Positions 44,918-52,478 of a DNA stretch of 64,000 bases are shown piece after piece. The notes beneath the pieces are model-generated. The model was given only the letters and a program-made list of their open reading frames with translations, did not search any database and was not told the DNA's origin. Source of the stretch: Fibrobacterota bacterium (GTDB taxonomy: Bacteria > Fibrobacterota > Chitinivibrionia > Chitinivibrionales > Chitinispirillaceae); NCBI GenBank assembly GCA_023436205.1, contig JAEZKC010000088.1, positions 9,266-73,265 on the forward strand, written 5' to 3'. The number at the start of each line of letters is the position of its first letter. Within the stretch, counting starts at the first letter, position 1. A program made the position numbers and the translations under genes.

Positions 44918-44977
44918 CAGATTGTCAGTCCCAAACAGATGATTCCGCTCGATGATGATGAGTCGGGTAAGTTATAA
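44918..44977 (+). pseudogene. Frameshifted remnant of the MCP2 C-terminal tail
   Basis: Read in frame from 44918 this encodes QIVSPKQMIPLDDDESGKL and a stop, matching the MCP1 tail (QIVSPKQMIPLDDDELSQF). It starts 14 bases after the MCP2 stop, shifted by one base in phase. Compared with MCP1 the gap is 5 bases shorter. The first 45 bases of the remnant differ from the MCP1 tail DNA at only one position, while its last four codons have drifted. Confidence 0.8.
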
Positions 44978-44989
44978 CCAGTTTTTTAC

Positions 44990-45011
44990 TCCTCCGGTGA
45001 AAGCCGGGGGG
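44990..45011 (+). repeat. Intercistronic hairpin after MCP2
   Basis: TCCTCCGG and CCGGGGGG form an 8-bp stem (two G-U) around TGAAAG. The second of the receptor-gap hairpins. It lies just upstream of the MCP3 ribosome binding site. Confidence 0.45.
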
Positions 45012-45027
45012 ATTGCAGGGATACGAA

Positions 45028-47040
45028 ATGAAACTGAAGCTTCAAACTAAACTGATAGGAAGTTTTGTAATCGTTGCTGGTGTTACGCTTGTTGTGGGAA
45101 TTGTAGGTTGGAATGGTAGCGCAGATCTTAGAGGGCATATTGAGGAGATCGGAAATGTTGAATTCCCTTCAGTATGTGCAATGATGACAATAGAAAAAGG
45201 GTTGGAGGAGTTGAAGTCATCCCAGAGAAGCCTTCTCAATCCAAATCTTTCTGACGAGATCAGGCAGAGACAATATCAGAATATGAATAAAGCCTTGGAT
45301 CGCTGTAAGGAAGGGATCAGCACTTATGAAAATCTTCCCCACACTGCCGATGAGAAATCGACATTTGAGAAATTCAAGAGTCTGTTTAAGGAGTGGACAG
45401 AGGCAAATGAGGAATTTTTTGTTGCATCGAAGAAACTTGACGAAACGGGTGTATCCAATCCCGATCGGCTGCTTTCCTCCATACAGCAGTTCATTGGTGA
45501 TCATCACAGGCTTGAATCGCAGGTTGGGGCTCTGATTCTGACCCGAAATCATTTCACGGGCGGGGAAGATCACACTGCATGTAACTACGGAAAGTGGTTG
45601 GCTACTTTTTCATCATCCAATTCTGTGATAAATAATGCATTGCAGGAATCGAAACATTCGCATCAGAAATTTCATGAGTCGGTCATTGTTATCAAAAAGG
45701 CTGTTTCGGCCGGAAGCAGTTCCGGTGCCAGTCAGGCTTTCGGGGAAATGCAAGACCACGCCAAAGAGGTTTTCAAGCACTTTGGCACACTAAGAGAGCA
45801 GGCAGCCAAAGCATCTGAGTTGTACGATGTGATGAATAAAAAAGCGATGGTCGACTGTAGAGACAAACAGTTAGCGGCTGTTGTATTATCCAGCGAAATG
45901 GTTAAAAACAACATTGAAAGTGCCCAGAGTGGAGTAAGGAGTGCAAATGTAAATGCCCGCACTGTTGTGGCCCTGATAGTAGTGTCAATCATTATCGGAG
46001 TAATTTTGGCTCTGGGTTTCGGATTATTTTTGAGCTCTTCAATTTCGAAGGCACTTAACAGAATCATTGCCGGTCTGAGTTCCGGTTCCGAGCAGGTATC
46101 GTCTGCTGCCAATCAGGTAAGTGCGTCAAGTCAACAGATGGCGGAAGGGGCAAATGAACAGGCATCGAGTTTGGAAGAGGTGTCAAGCAGCCTTGAGGAA
46201 TCGTCTTCCATGGTGAAGCAGAACGCCGATAACGCCTCTCAGGCAAACAGCCTCATGGAGGATACCAAAAAAAGGGTGGAGCAGGGTGATGCATCCATAA
46301 AGAAGGTGGGCTTAGCCATAAGCGAGATCAAGAATTCATCCGACCAGACTGCTAAAATTGTCAAAACCATAGATGAGATTGCTTTTCAGACCAATCTTCT
46401 GGCACTCAATGCGGCGGTGGAGGCAGCAAGGGCTGGTGATGCCGGGAAGGGATTTGCGGTGGTTGCCGAAGAGGTGCGCAACCTTGCCCAGAGGAGTGCG
46501 GAAGCGGCCAAGAATACAGCAGCTCTCATAGAGGAGTCGCAGAAGAATGCTGAAAAAGGCGTTACTGTAAGCGAGGAGGCTGCTTTGGCAGTCAAGGGGA
46601 TTTCCGAAAGTGCCCTGAAGGTGGCCGGATTGATAAACGAAATAAGCGCAGCCAGTAAGGAGCAGGCACAGGGGATCGACCAGATCAATACCGCTGTTGC
46701 CCAGATGGACAAGGTTACCCAGGCAAATGCATCCAATGCTGAAGAGAGTGCCTCTGCAAGTGAGGAACTCTCTGCTCAGGCCAAAGAACTCAGTGATATG
46801 GTCAAGGAGTTGGTGACTATCGTGGAGGGGCGAGCAGTTCATAATCAATCGGCTGTTCGCAGTGTTTCAACCAGTGCGTCGGCTCCCTACTGTTCTTCCG
46901 GGCCTAAAACGATTGGCGGAAGAGATCTGGGACAAACGAAAGGACTGGTTTCTCAGGCAGGGAAATCAGGTTCTGTGCAGAAAGTGGTGGACCCAAAGAG
47001 TTTGATCCCGCTGAATGATGAAGAGCTTAGAAATTTTTAA
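45028..47040 (+). CDS. Methyl-accepting chemotaxis protein with CZB-type zinc-binding domain (MCP3)
   Basis: 670 residues from the ATG at 45028, whose start (MKLKLQTKLIGSFVIVAGVT) parallels MCP1; the TTG five codons earlier is rejected. The periplasmic part is a four-helix bundle with a CZB-like segment: H182 in EDHTACNYGKWLATF and the later ESKHSHQKFHESVIVI, which supply the His/Cys set of chemoreceptor zinc-binding domains. The signalling tip is conserved, and the C-terminus ends in IPLNDEELRNF. Zinc or pH/oxidant sensing is known for CZB receptors; the ligand here is inferred only. Confidence 0.9.
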   Translation: MKLKLQTKLIGSFVIVAGVTLVVGIVGWNGSADLRGHIEEIGNVEFPSVCAMMTIEKGLEELKSSQRSLLNPNLSDEIRQRQYQNMNKALDRCKEGISTYENLPHTADEKSTFEKFKSLFKEWTEANEEFFVASKKLDETGVSNPDRLLSSIQQFIGDHHRLESQVGALILTRNHFTGGEDHTACNYGKWLATFSSSNSVINNALQESKHSHQKFHESVIVIKKAVSAGSSSGASQAFGEMQDHAKEVFKHFGTLREQAAKASELYDVMNKKAMVDCRDKQLAAVVLSSEMVKNNIESAQSGVRSANVNARTVVALIVVSIIIGVILALGFGLFLSSSISKALNRIIAGLSSGSEQVSSAANQVSASSQQMAEGANEQASSLEEVSSSLEESSSMVKQNADNASQANSLMEDTKKRVEQGDASIKKVGLAISEIKNSSDQTAKIVKTIDEIAFQTNLLALNAAVEAARAGDAGKGFAVVAEEVRNLAQRSAEAAKNTAALIEESQKNAEKGVTVSEEAALAVKGISESALKVAGLINEISAASKEQAQGIDQINTAVAQMDKVTQANASNAEESASASEELSAQAKELSDMVKELVTIVEGRAVHNQSAVRSVSTSASAPYCSSGPKTIGGRDLGQTKGLVSQAGKSGSVQKVVDPKSLIPLNDEELRNF

Positions 47041-47051
47041 GATCGAACAAA

Positions 47052-47073
47052 CCCCTTCTGTATTCAGAAGGGG
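47052..47073 (+). repeat. Intercistronic hairpin after MCP3
   Basis: CCCCTTCTG, loop TATT, CAGAAGGGG: a perfect 9-bp stem between MCP3 and cheD, 13 bases before the cheD ATG. No U-tract follows, so it is unlikely to stop transcription completely. Confidence 0.5.
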
Positions 47074-47086
47074 AAAATGGTGAAGA

Positions 47087-47584
47087 ATGAGTGTGATTGA
47101 AAGACCGACATACATGCTTGAGCCCGGATACATATATCTGAGCACTTCTCCGGTGGTTATTCAGACTGTGCTGGGGAACTGCGTGTCGGTGTGTTTGTGG
47201 GATAAAGTAAAGAAAACAGGCGCCATGAACCACTTTCTTTATCCTTTTACACAAGATAAGAGTAAAGCAACCTCGGCTTATGGAAATGTGGCAACCATGG
47301 CTGTTCTCAGGATGATGAAAGATACTGGAAGCGCGCGAGAGCACCTGGTTGCTCATATTTTAGGAGGTGCAGTGCCTCCGGAGGATAGAGGTCATGATAT
47401 CGGGTTACGCAACGCTGAGTCGGCTGAGAAGGTTTTGAAACAGTACCAGATAGAGATCCTAAGCGAGGATACCGGAGGTACTGTGGGAAGGAAAGTGGTC
47501 TTCGATACTGCAACGGGGCATGTGGCGGTACTCAAGGTGCACAATCTCAGAAAAAGTGACTGGTATCAGGAAAATAACGGGTAA
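47087..47584 (+). CDS. cheD: Receptor glutamine deamidase CheD (copy 1)
   Basis: 165 residues. The catalytic cysteine lies in VLGNCVSVCLWD and the histidine in TGAMNHFLYPF. The usual LGSC is LGNC here. GGAVPPEDRGHDIGLRNAES and the final beta strands complete the CheD fold. It deamidates receptor glutamines and, in other bacteria, stimulates a CheC-type phosphatase. It follows the three receptor genes and precedes cheR by five bases. A second CheD is encoded at 48867. Confidence 0.88.
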   Translation: MSVIERPTYMLEPGYIYLSTSPVVIQTVLGNCVSVCLWDKVKKTGAMNHFLYPFTQDKSKATSAYGNVATMAVLRMMKDTGSAREHLVAHILGGAVPPEDRGHDIGLRNAESAEKVLKQYQIEILSEDTGGTVGRKVVFDTATGHVAVLKVHNLRKSDWYQENNG

Positions 47585-47589
47585 AATCG

Positions 47590-48390
47590 ATGGAAAAGAA
47601 GATCTACGACGAATTTAAAGCGATTGTTTATCAGAAGGCAGGTATTCAGCTTGGTGACAAGAAGGAATCACTTGTCGCTGCCAGGGTGAGTAAGCGGTTG
47701 CGGGAGCTCAAACTGGATGATTTCCGGGATTATCTCTCATATCTCAAAAAGGATGAGAGCGGGGAGGAGATGATTCAGCTGATAGATGTTATCTCCACAA
47801 ATGTAACTTCATTTTTCAGGGAATCTCAGCATTTTGAGTATTTGAAAACACAGATGCAGGTCTGGCTGGAAAGGGGAGTTCGCCGATTCCGGTTCTGGTC
47901 GGCAGCATGTTCCACCGGGGAAGAACCATATACTTTGGCGATGGTTTTGCAGGAGTGTGCGGCGGGCTACAATGCTGACATTCGCATACTTGCAACCGAT
48001 ATCTCCACAAACGTATTGCATAAGGCAATTGAAGGTGTGTACCCGCAGGAAAAAGTTGCCGGTATACCGTCGGTGCTCTTGTCAAGATATTTCAATGAAG
48101 TACAGGTCAGCAACAGAGATCATTATGAGGTTAGTGACGCTTTGAAAAAAATGATCGTGTTCAGAAGACTCAATCTGTCCGAGGTGCCTTTTCCGATGAA
48201 AGGACCGATGGACTGTGTTTTCTGCAGGAATGTGATGATATATTTCGATAATGAGATTCGCAGAAGGTTGCTCGGTGAAATTCAGCGATTATTAAAACCT
48301 GAAGGCATTCTTTTCGTGGGCCATGCCGAAAGCCTTACCGGTCAGCTCTGCAATTTAAAAAATGTGAAACCATCTGTGTATGTCAAATAA
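47590..48390 (+). CDS. cheR: Chemotaxis methyltransferase CheR
   Basis: 266 residues. The N-terminal helical domain (KIYDEFKAIVYQKAGIQLG) and the SAM-dependent methyltransferase domain, with FWSAACSTGEEPYTLAMVLQ (SAM-binding loop), ILATDISTNVL and FCRNVMIYFD, are complete. It methylates receptor glutamates during adaptation. Normal length, no extra domain. Located between cheD and a receiver gene in the adaptation part of the operon. Confidence 0.93.
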   Translation: MEKKIYDEFKAIVYQKAGIQLGDKKESLVAARVSKRLRELKLDDFRDYLSYLKKDESGEEMIQLIDVISTNVTSFFRESQHFEYLKTQMQVWLERGVRRFRFWSAACSTGEEPYTLAMVLQECAAGYNADIRILATDISTNVLHKAIEGVYPQEKVAGIPSVLLSRYFNEVQVSNRDHYEVSDALKKMIVFRRLNLSEVPFPMKGPMDCVFCRNVMIYFDNEIRRRLLGEIQRLLKPEGILFVGHAESLTGQLCNLKNVKPSVYVK

Positions 48391-48408
48391 GAACCCGGAG
48401 AGACAGCT

Positions 48409-48798
48409 ATGCGTATACTGGTTGTGGAAGACGACCCTACTAGCATCAAGATAATGTCTAAGATGCTTCAGAGTTTCGGAGACGTGGACCTGGTTGCTGA
48501 CGGAGCAACCGCGGTGAAACTGTTTGAGTCAAGTTTATCAGGCAGACTTTATGATGTAGTATTTCTGGATATTATGTTGCCCGAAATGGATGGCCAGGAA
48601 GTACTGAAGTCGATTCGTCTGAAAGAAGAAAAGAGGGGTATTCTGGGTTCTGATGGTGTTAAAGTGATAATGACAACAGCACTGGATGACAGCAGAAATA
48701 TCATGCAGGCATTCAGATCTCAGTGTGAAGGGTATCTGGTAAAACCGATTTCAAGGGATAAGATCGTGGAGCAGTTCAGAAAACTGAACTTACTGTGA
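48409..48798 (+). CDS. Single-domain response regulator (CheY-like), copy 1
   Basis: 129 residues, receiver only: acid pair in RILVVEDDPTS, phospho-Asp in FLDIMLPEMDG, conserved Thr in MTTALDDS and Lys in YLVKPIS. A longer alpha4-beta5 region (RLKEEKRGILGSDGVKV) than in CheY. First of three stand-alone receivers in the locus. Confidence 0.9.
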   Translation: MRILVVEDDPTSIKIMSKMLQSFGDVDLVADGATAVKLFESSLSGRLYDVVFLDIMLPEMDGQEVLKSIRLKEEKRGILGSDGVKVIMTTALDDSRNIMQAFRSQCEGYLVKPISRDKIVEQFRKLNLL

Positions 48799-48866
48799 TC
48801 TCTTTAATTTATAATTGGACATCTTATGAGTAAATCAAAAGCGTTGGTGATCATGGGAGAATCTTC

Positions 48867-49343
48867 ATGCGTCAGGTGATCGGTGTTGCAGACATGTTTG
48901 TGTCAGATGATCCTGAGGATCTTCTGATAACACATGCCTTGGGGTCCTGCATAGGTATAGCTATTTTTGATAAAGTGGCGCGAGTGGGAGGAATACTGCA
49001 TTATATGCTGCCGCTGTCCAAGGCTGATCCGCAGAAAGCCCAGTCTAATCCTTTTATGTTTGGAGATACGGGAATACCGGCTTTGTTCCAGAAGGCTTAT
49101 TCATTTGGAGCAACAAAAGATAATATAAGAGTAGTTATGGCCGGTGGTGCAGAAATCCTTTCTCTGGGGGATTCCTTTGATATAGGGAACAGAAACATAC
49201 TAATTGCACGTAAACTTTTCTGGAAAAACCAGATTTTGATTTCCGCCGAGCAGGTCGGAGGCGGGATAAGCAGAACCTTGAGTTTGGATATGGCGTCCGG
49301 GCAAATATGGCTTACTTCAAGCGGGATCAGAACTGATCTTTAA
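48867..49343 (+). CDS. cheD: Receptor glutamine deamidase CheD (copy 2)
   Basis: 158 residues, ATG at 48867 after GGGAGAA. The catalytic cysteine is in HALGSCIGIAIFD (canonical LGSC) and the histidine in GILHYMLPL. VMAGGAEIL and VGGGISRTL complete the fold. More canonical at its active site than copy 1, and only distantly similar to it, so the two are not a recent duplication. It lies between two receiver genes. Confidence 0.88.
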   Translation: MRQVIGVADMFVSDDPEDLLITHALGSCIGIAIFDKVARVGGILHYMLPLSKADPQKAQSNPFMFGDTGIPALFQKAYSFGATKDNIRVVMAGGAEILSLGDSFDIGNRNILIARKLFWKNQILISAEQVGGGISRTLSLDMASGQIWLTSSGIRTDL

Positions 49344-49356
49344 AAGGCGGAATCTT

Positions 49357-49743
49357 ATGAGTTACACGGTTTTGATAGTAGACGATTCAGAAATCATCCG
49401 AGCGGCACTCGAGAGAACGTTGAAACTCTCCAAAGTACCCGTTATTCAGATTTTTACTGCTTGTGACGGGGTTGATGGTCTTGAAAAGCTGAAAAACAAC
49501 TGGATTGATATTGTCCTTACAGACATAAATATGCCAAAAATGAGTGGAATAGAGATGTTTGAACAAATGCAGAGTCATAATGATCTGAAAGATATTCCGG
49601 TTGTGGTTGTATCAACTGAAGGCAGCAGTGTCAGAATCGATGATCTTCGAAGTAAAGGGATCAGGGGATATATTCGAAAACCGTTCACTCCCGAGAATGT
49701 TCGAAATGTCATTATGCAGATTATGGAGGATGACAATGACTAG
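49357..49743 (+). CDS. Single-domain response regulator (CheY-like), copy 2
   Basis: 128 residues. Acid pair in VLIVDDSEIIRAAL, phospho-Asp in VLTDINMPKMSG, Thr in VVSTEGSS, Lys in GYIRKPFT. The VDDSxxxR start and DINMPxMSG box are the most CheY-like among the three receivers. It overlaps the CheX-like gene by eight bases, suggesting it is the phosphatase substrate. Confidence 0.9.
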   Translation: MSYTVLIVDDSEIIRAALERTLKLSKVPVIQIFTACDGVDGLEKLKNNWIDIVLTDINMPKMSGIEMFEQMQSHNDLKDIPVVVVSTEGSSVRIDDLRSKGIRGYIRKPFTPENVRNVIMQIMEDDND

Positions 49744-50185
49744 TAGCATTCAGGATGCCGTGACAGTGGAAGTGAGGAGAATAGTTGAACAGGCTACATT
49801 CATGTTCACCGAAGAGCTTAAAACCCCGCCTCAGGATGATTCCTGGGCGGATCTGGGGGTGTTTATCACATTCTGCGGGGAACCCAGCGGTTGGATTCAC
49901 CTATGGACAACTGATAATTTCGCCAAGGCCTCAGCAATGAATATGCTCGGAATGGACTGCGCTGATGATATTACATTCGATAATAAGCGTGATTCTCTAA
50001 AAGAACTTCTGAACATTGCGGCTGGACATGTTCTTACATCGGTTTTCGGGAAGAATCTGCTATTTGAACTTGGTATTCCTGAACCTCTCAGCACTGCTCT
50101 TCTCAAGCATGACATGCAGGATGCAAGGGCCAGCTGGATCGATGCGGATGGAGAACCTTTACTTATAGTTTTCAGGCTGATATGA
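49736..50185 (+). CDS. CheX/CheC-like CheY-P phosphatase
   Basis: 149 residues. The ATG at 49736 follows GGAGG by about six bases and overlaps the preceding receiver gene; the longer frame upstream is not coding. The ELLN in DSLKELLNIAAGHVLTSVFG is the ExxN phosphatase motif of the CheC/CheX family. CheC-type proteins dephosphorylate CheY-P and, where CheD is present, bind it. Its stop overlaps the cheB start as ATGA. Confidence 0.8.
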   Translation: MTSSIQDAVTVEVRRIVEQATFMFTEELKTPPQDDSWADLGVFITFCGEPSGWIHLWTTDNFAKASAMNMLGMDCADDITFDNKRDSLKELLNIAAGHVLTSVFGKNLLFELGIPEPLSTALLKHDMQDARASWIDADGEPLLIVFRLI

Positions 50186-51210
50186 TTAAAGTACTTGTTG
50201 TTGACGATTCGGCGGTTGTTCGTCAGGTTCTTGGACGTGAATTGTCCAAGGCTCCCGATATCCAGGTGGTGGCAACTGCAGTTGATCCCTATGATGCAAG
50301 AGACAAGATAGTTCAGTTTAAACCGGATGTGTTGACATTAGATGTTGAAATGCCTCGCATGGACGGTCTGGCTTTCTTGCGTAAGCTGATGCAGCATTTC
50401 CCGCTTCCCACAATTATTGTCTCTTCTCTCACTCCCAAGGGTGGGAAAGTTGCGCTCGAAGCGCTGGACGCGGGAGCCGTTGATGTTATCTGCAAGCCCG
50501 GATCATCCTATTCGGTGGGAGATATCACTAAAAATCTTATAGATATGATACGCGCGGCGGCAAGAGTGAATCCCGCTAGACTCATCAGGAGTGCCACACC
50601 GGTTTTAAAACGGGAAGTAACATATTCTTTGAGCTCCACTACTGCAAAAATCATTGCTCTGGGAGCTTCTACGGGTGGTACCAGGGCGATCGAGGAAGTT
50701 TTACTGGAGCTGCCGCAAAATGCTCCGGGGATTGTAATTGTACAACACATGCCAGAGCATTTTACCAGATCATTCGCTGAACGGCTAGACGGCATCTGTA
50801 ATATCAGAGTAAAGGAAGCTGAGTCGGGAGATTCAATTGTAAATGGAACCGCACTTATTGCTCCGGGCAATTTGCATATGGTGGTTAAGCGGAGCGGTGC
50901 CCGCTATTATGTGGAAACTATTCAGTCTCCCAGGGTTTTTCATCAGAGGCCCAGTGTTGAGGTGATGTTTAATTCTGTTGCAAAATATGTTGGGGCGAAT
51001 GCTGTGGGGGTTATACTTACAGGTATGGGTGCAGATGGAGCTCGCGGGCTCCTTGAGATGCGAAACGCAGGCGCACCTACAATCGCGCAGGATGAAGCAA
51101 CCAGTGTGGTATGGGGTATGCCGGGCGAAGCGGTGAAGGTTGGGGCAGCTCAGTTTGTGCTCCCGTTGCAGCAAATCGCCAGAAAGATGCTCTCCTTAAC
51201 TGAGAGCTGA
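50182..51210 (+). CDS. cheB: Receptor methylesterase CheB
   Basis: 342 residues. The receiver (1-120) has acid residues in KVLVVDDSAVVRQVL and Asp in LTLDVEMPRMDG. The esterase domain (~155-342) carries the catalytic triad: Ser in ALGASTGGTRAI, His in IVQHMPEHFT, Asp in TGMGADGARG. It removes receptor methyl groups and can deamidate. It is coupled to the CheX-like gene by ATGA. Confidence 0.93.
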   Translation: MIKVLVVDDSAVVRQVLGRELSKAPDIQVVATAVDPYDARDKIVQFKPDVLTLDVEMPRMDGLAFLRKLMQHFPLPTIIVSSLTPKGGKVALEALDAGAVDVICKPGSSYSVGDITKNLIDMIRAAARVNPARLIRSATPVLKREVTYSLSSTTAKIIALGASTGGTRAIEEVLLELPQNAPGIVIVQHMPEHFTRSFAERLDGICNIRVKEAESGDSIVNGTALIAPGNLHMVVKRSGARYYVETIQSPRVFHQRPSVEVMFNSVAKYVGANAVGVILTGMGADGARGLLEMRNAGAPTIAQDEATSVVWGMPGEAVKVGAAQFVLPLQQIARKMLSLTES

Positions 51211-51228
51211 GGTGAAACGGGGGGTTAA

Positions 51229-51651
51229 GTGATTTCGGAGCTTGTAATTATTGTAGATGACGATCCGGTATGCAGGGCTTACTTGTCGGCTCTTGTGGAA
51301 AAAATGGGGTATTCTGTCCTGCAACTCAGTGATGCTGCAAATCTGACCTTTTCATGTTCCTATTTTTCTCATGTCAAAGCCTTGCTTCTGGATATGAATA
51401 TGCCCAAGCTCGATGGGTACAGAGCCGCAAAAAAAATCAGAAAACTTGATAGGAGAAAACTTGGTTTTGATCATCTGCCAATAATTGCCGTCTCAGGGAT
51501 TGAGGGGAATCAGGAAAAGTGTTTTAAGGTTGGTTGCGATGTCTACCTCAAAAAACCAGTTTCATACGGAGAACTTCTCAACGCCTTTATTCAGGTTGGA
51601 TTGGTGGAAAATAAAGGTCAGTTTGTTGAATCTTCGAATTCCTCGGCATGA
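51229..51651 (+). CDS. Single-domain response regulator, copy 3
   Basis: 140 residues from a GTG at 51229, after GGGGGGT. Acid residues in ELVIIVDDDPVCRA, phospho-Asp in LLLDMNMPKLDG, Ser/Thr in AVSGIEGN, Lys in YLKKPVS. It closes the chemotaxis operon and overlaps the convergent zinc-ribbon gene by 34 bases. Confidence 0.85.
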   Translation: MISELVIIVDDDPVCRAYLSALVEKMGYSVLQLSDAANLTFSCSYFSHVKALLLDMNMPKLDGYRAAKKIRKLDRRKLGFDHLPIIAVSGIEGNQEKCFKVGCDVYLKKPVSYGELLNAFIQVGLVENKGQFVESSNSSA

Positions 51652-52298
51652 GCATAGGTGCGACAGCGGGAGTCATTATTATCTATCAAATGGAGTTCAT
51701 AGGTTAACGCACAGGCCACGTTTTCATTCTCTTCAAAATGGGATAAGGCGCTCTGTGCACAATCTTTAGCCTTTTCGAATTTTCCAAGACGTCTGAGAAT
51801 ATCAACCAGGAGTATTTCCTCTTCAGCTTTGGAATCGGCAAAACTCTGGTTCTGTTCACGGGTTTTTAGAAACAGATTATAGGCTTTTTCTCTGCAAGTC
51901 CGGGCACTTTCCTGAAAAGAGTTATCATCACAGATCCAGGCTGCATGCAGTGCACACCATCCTGCTTCCGACCATTCCTCAATGCCCTCAAGCAGTGTGG
52001 CATAGCAGAGAAAAGCATTCGCCGTTTCGGGATTATCGGAGTTGTGTAATTGAGAAGTATAAGAAGACTGGTTTACTATTGCGTGAAACTGATGCTCACC
52101 TTTGGCCACGTCCGGAGAACAATATCCGCAGTGTATGCAACGCTGAATGCTCATGTAAATGCTTGCGCGTCCCATATGAGAGGGTCTGCCGTCCAGATCT
52201 CTTGAAGAATCCATGGAGAAAGCAGGACCGGACTCCGGAAAACGGTTTTTTCCACCGCAGATATAGCATACTTTTTCGATTAAAAACACTGTTGTCAT
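51618..52298 (-). CDS. Zinc-ribbon and TPR-like protein (DUF2225-like)
   Basis: 226 residues, ATG at 52298 after AGGAA. Cysteines C11/C14 (CYIC) and C54/C57/C60 (CIHCGYC) form a zinc ribbon at the N-terminus. The rest consists of helical TPR-like units (LEGIEEWSEAGWCALHAAWI, EILLVDILRRLGKFEKAKDC). The plan resembles DUF2225. Cytoplasmic. It may be a protein-binding adaptor; no partner is known. Monocistronic, convergent with the last chemotaxis gene. Confidence 0.65.
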   Translation of the reverse strand: MTTVFLIEKVCYICGGKNRFPESGPAFSMDSSRDLDGRPSHMGRASIYMSIQRCIHCGYCSPDVAKGEHQFHAIVNQSSYTSQLHNSDNPETANAFLCYATLLEGIEEWSEAGWCALHAAWICDDNSFQESARTCREKAYNLFLKTREQNQSFADSKAEEEILLVDILRRLGKFEKAKDCAQSALSHFEENENVACALTYELHLIDNNDSRCRTYAHAEEFEDSTN

Positions 52299-52478
52299 TC
52301 AAATTTCCTCAAGGATGTGGTACAACTTTATAATACTACTATAAAGCAGGGATAATATCAAATATAAAAGTGCTTATCATCGTAACTACAGTGTACTTGC
52401 CAGCTTTTGATTCTTTACCTATTTTGCTTATCATAGAGTCAACCGTTTAATCACGCTTACAATTTTGTACTCAACTTT

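Noticed and set aside
48828..48866. 17-codon frame before the second cheD
   Set aside because: Overlaps the cheD ribosome binding site and start; no independent evidence of translation.
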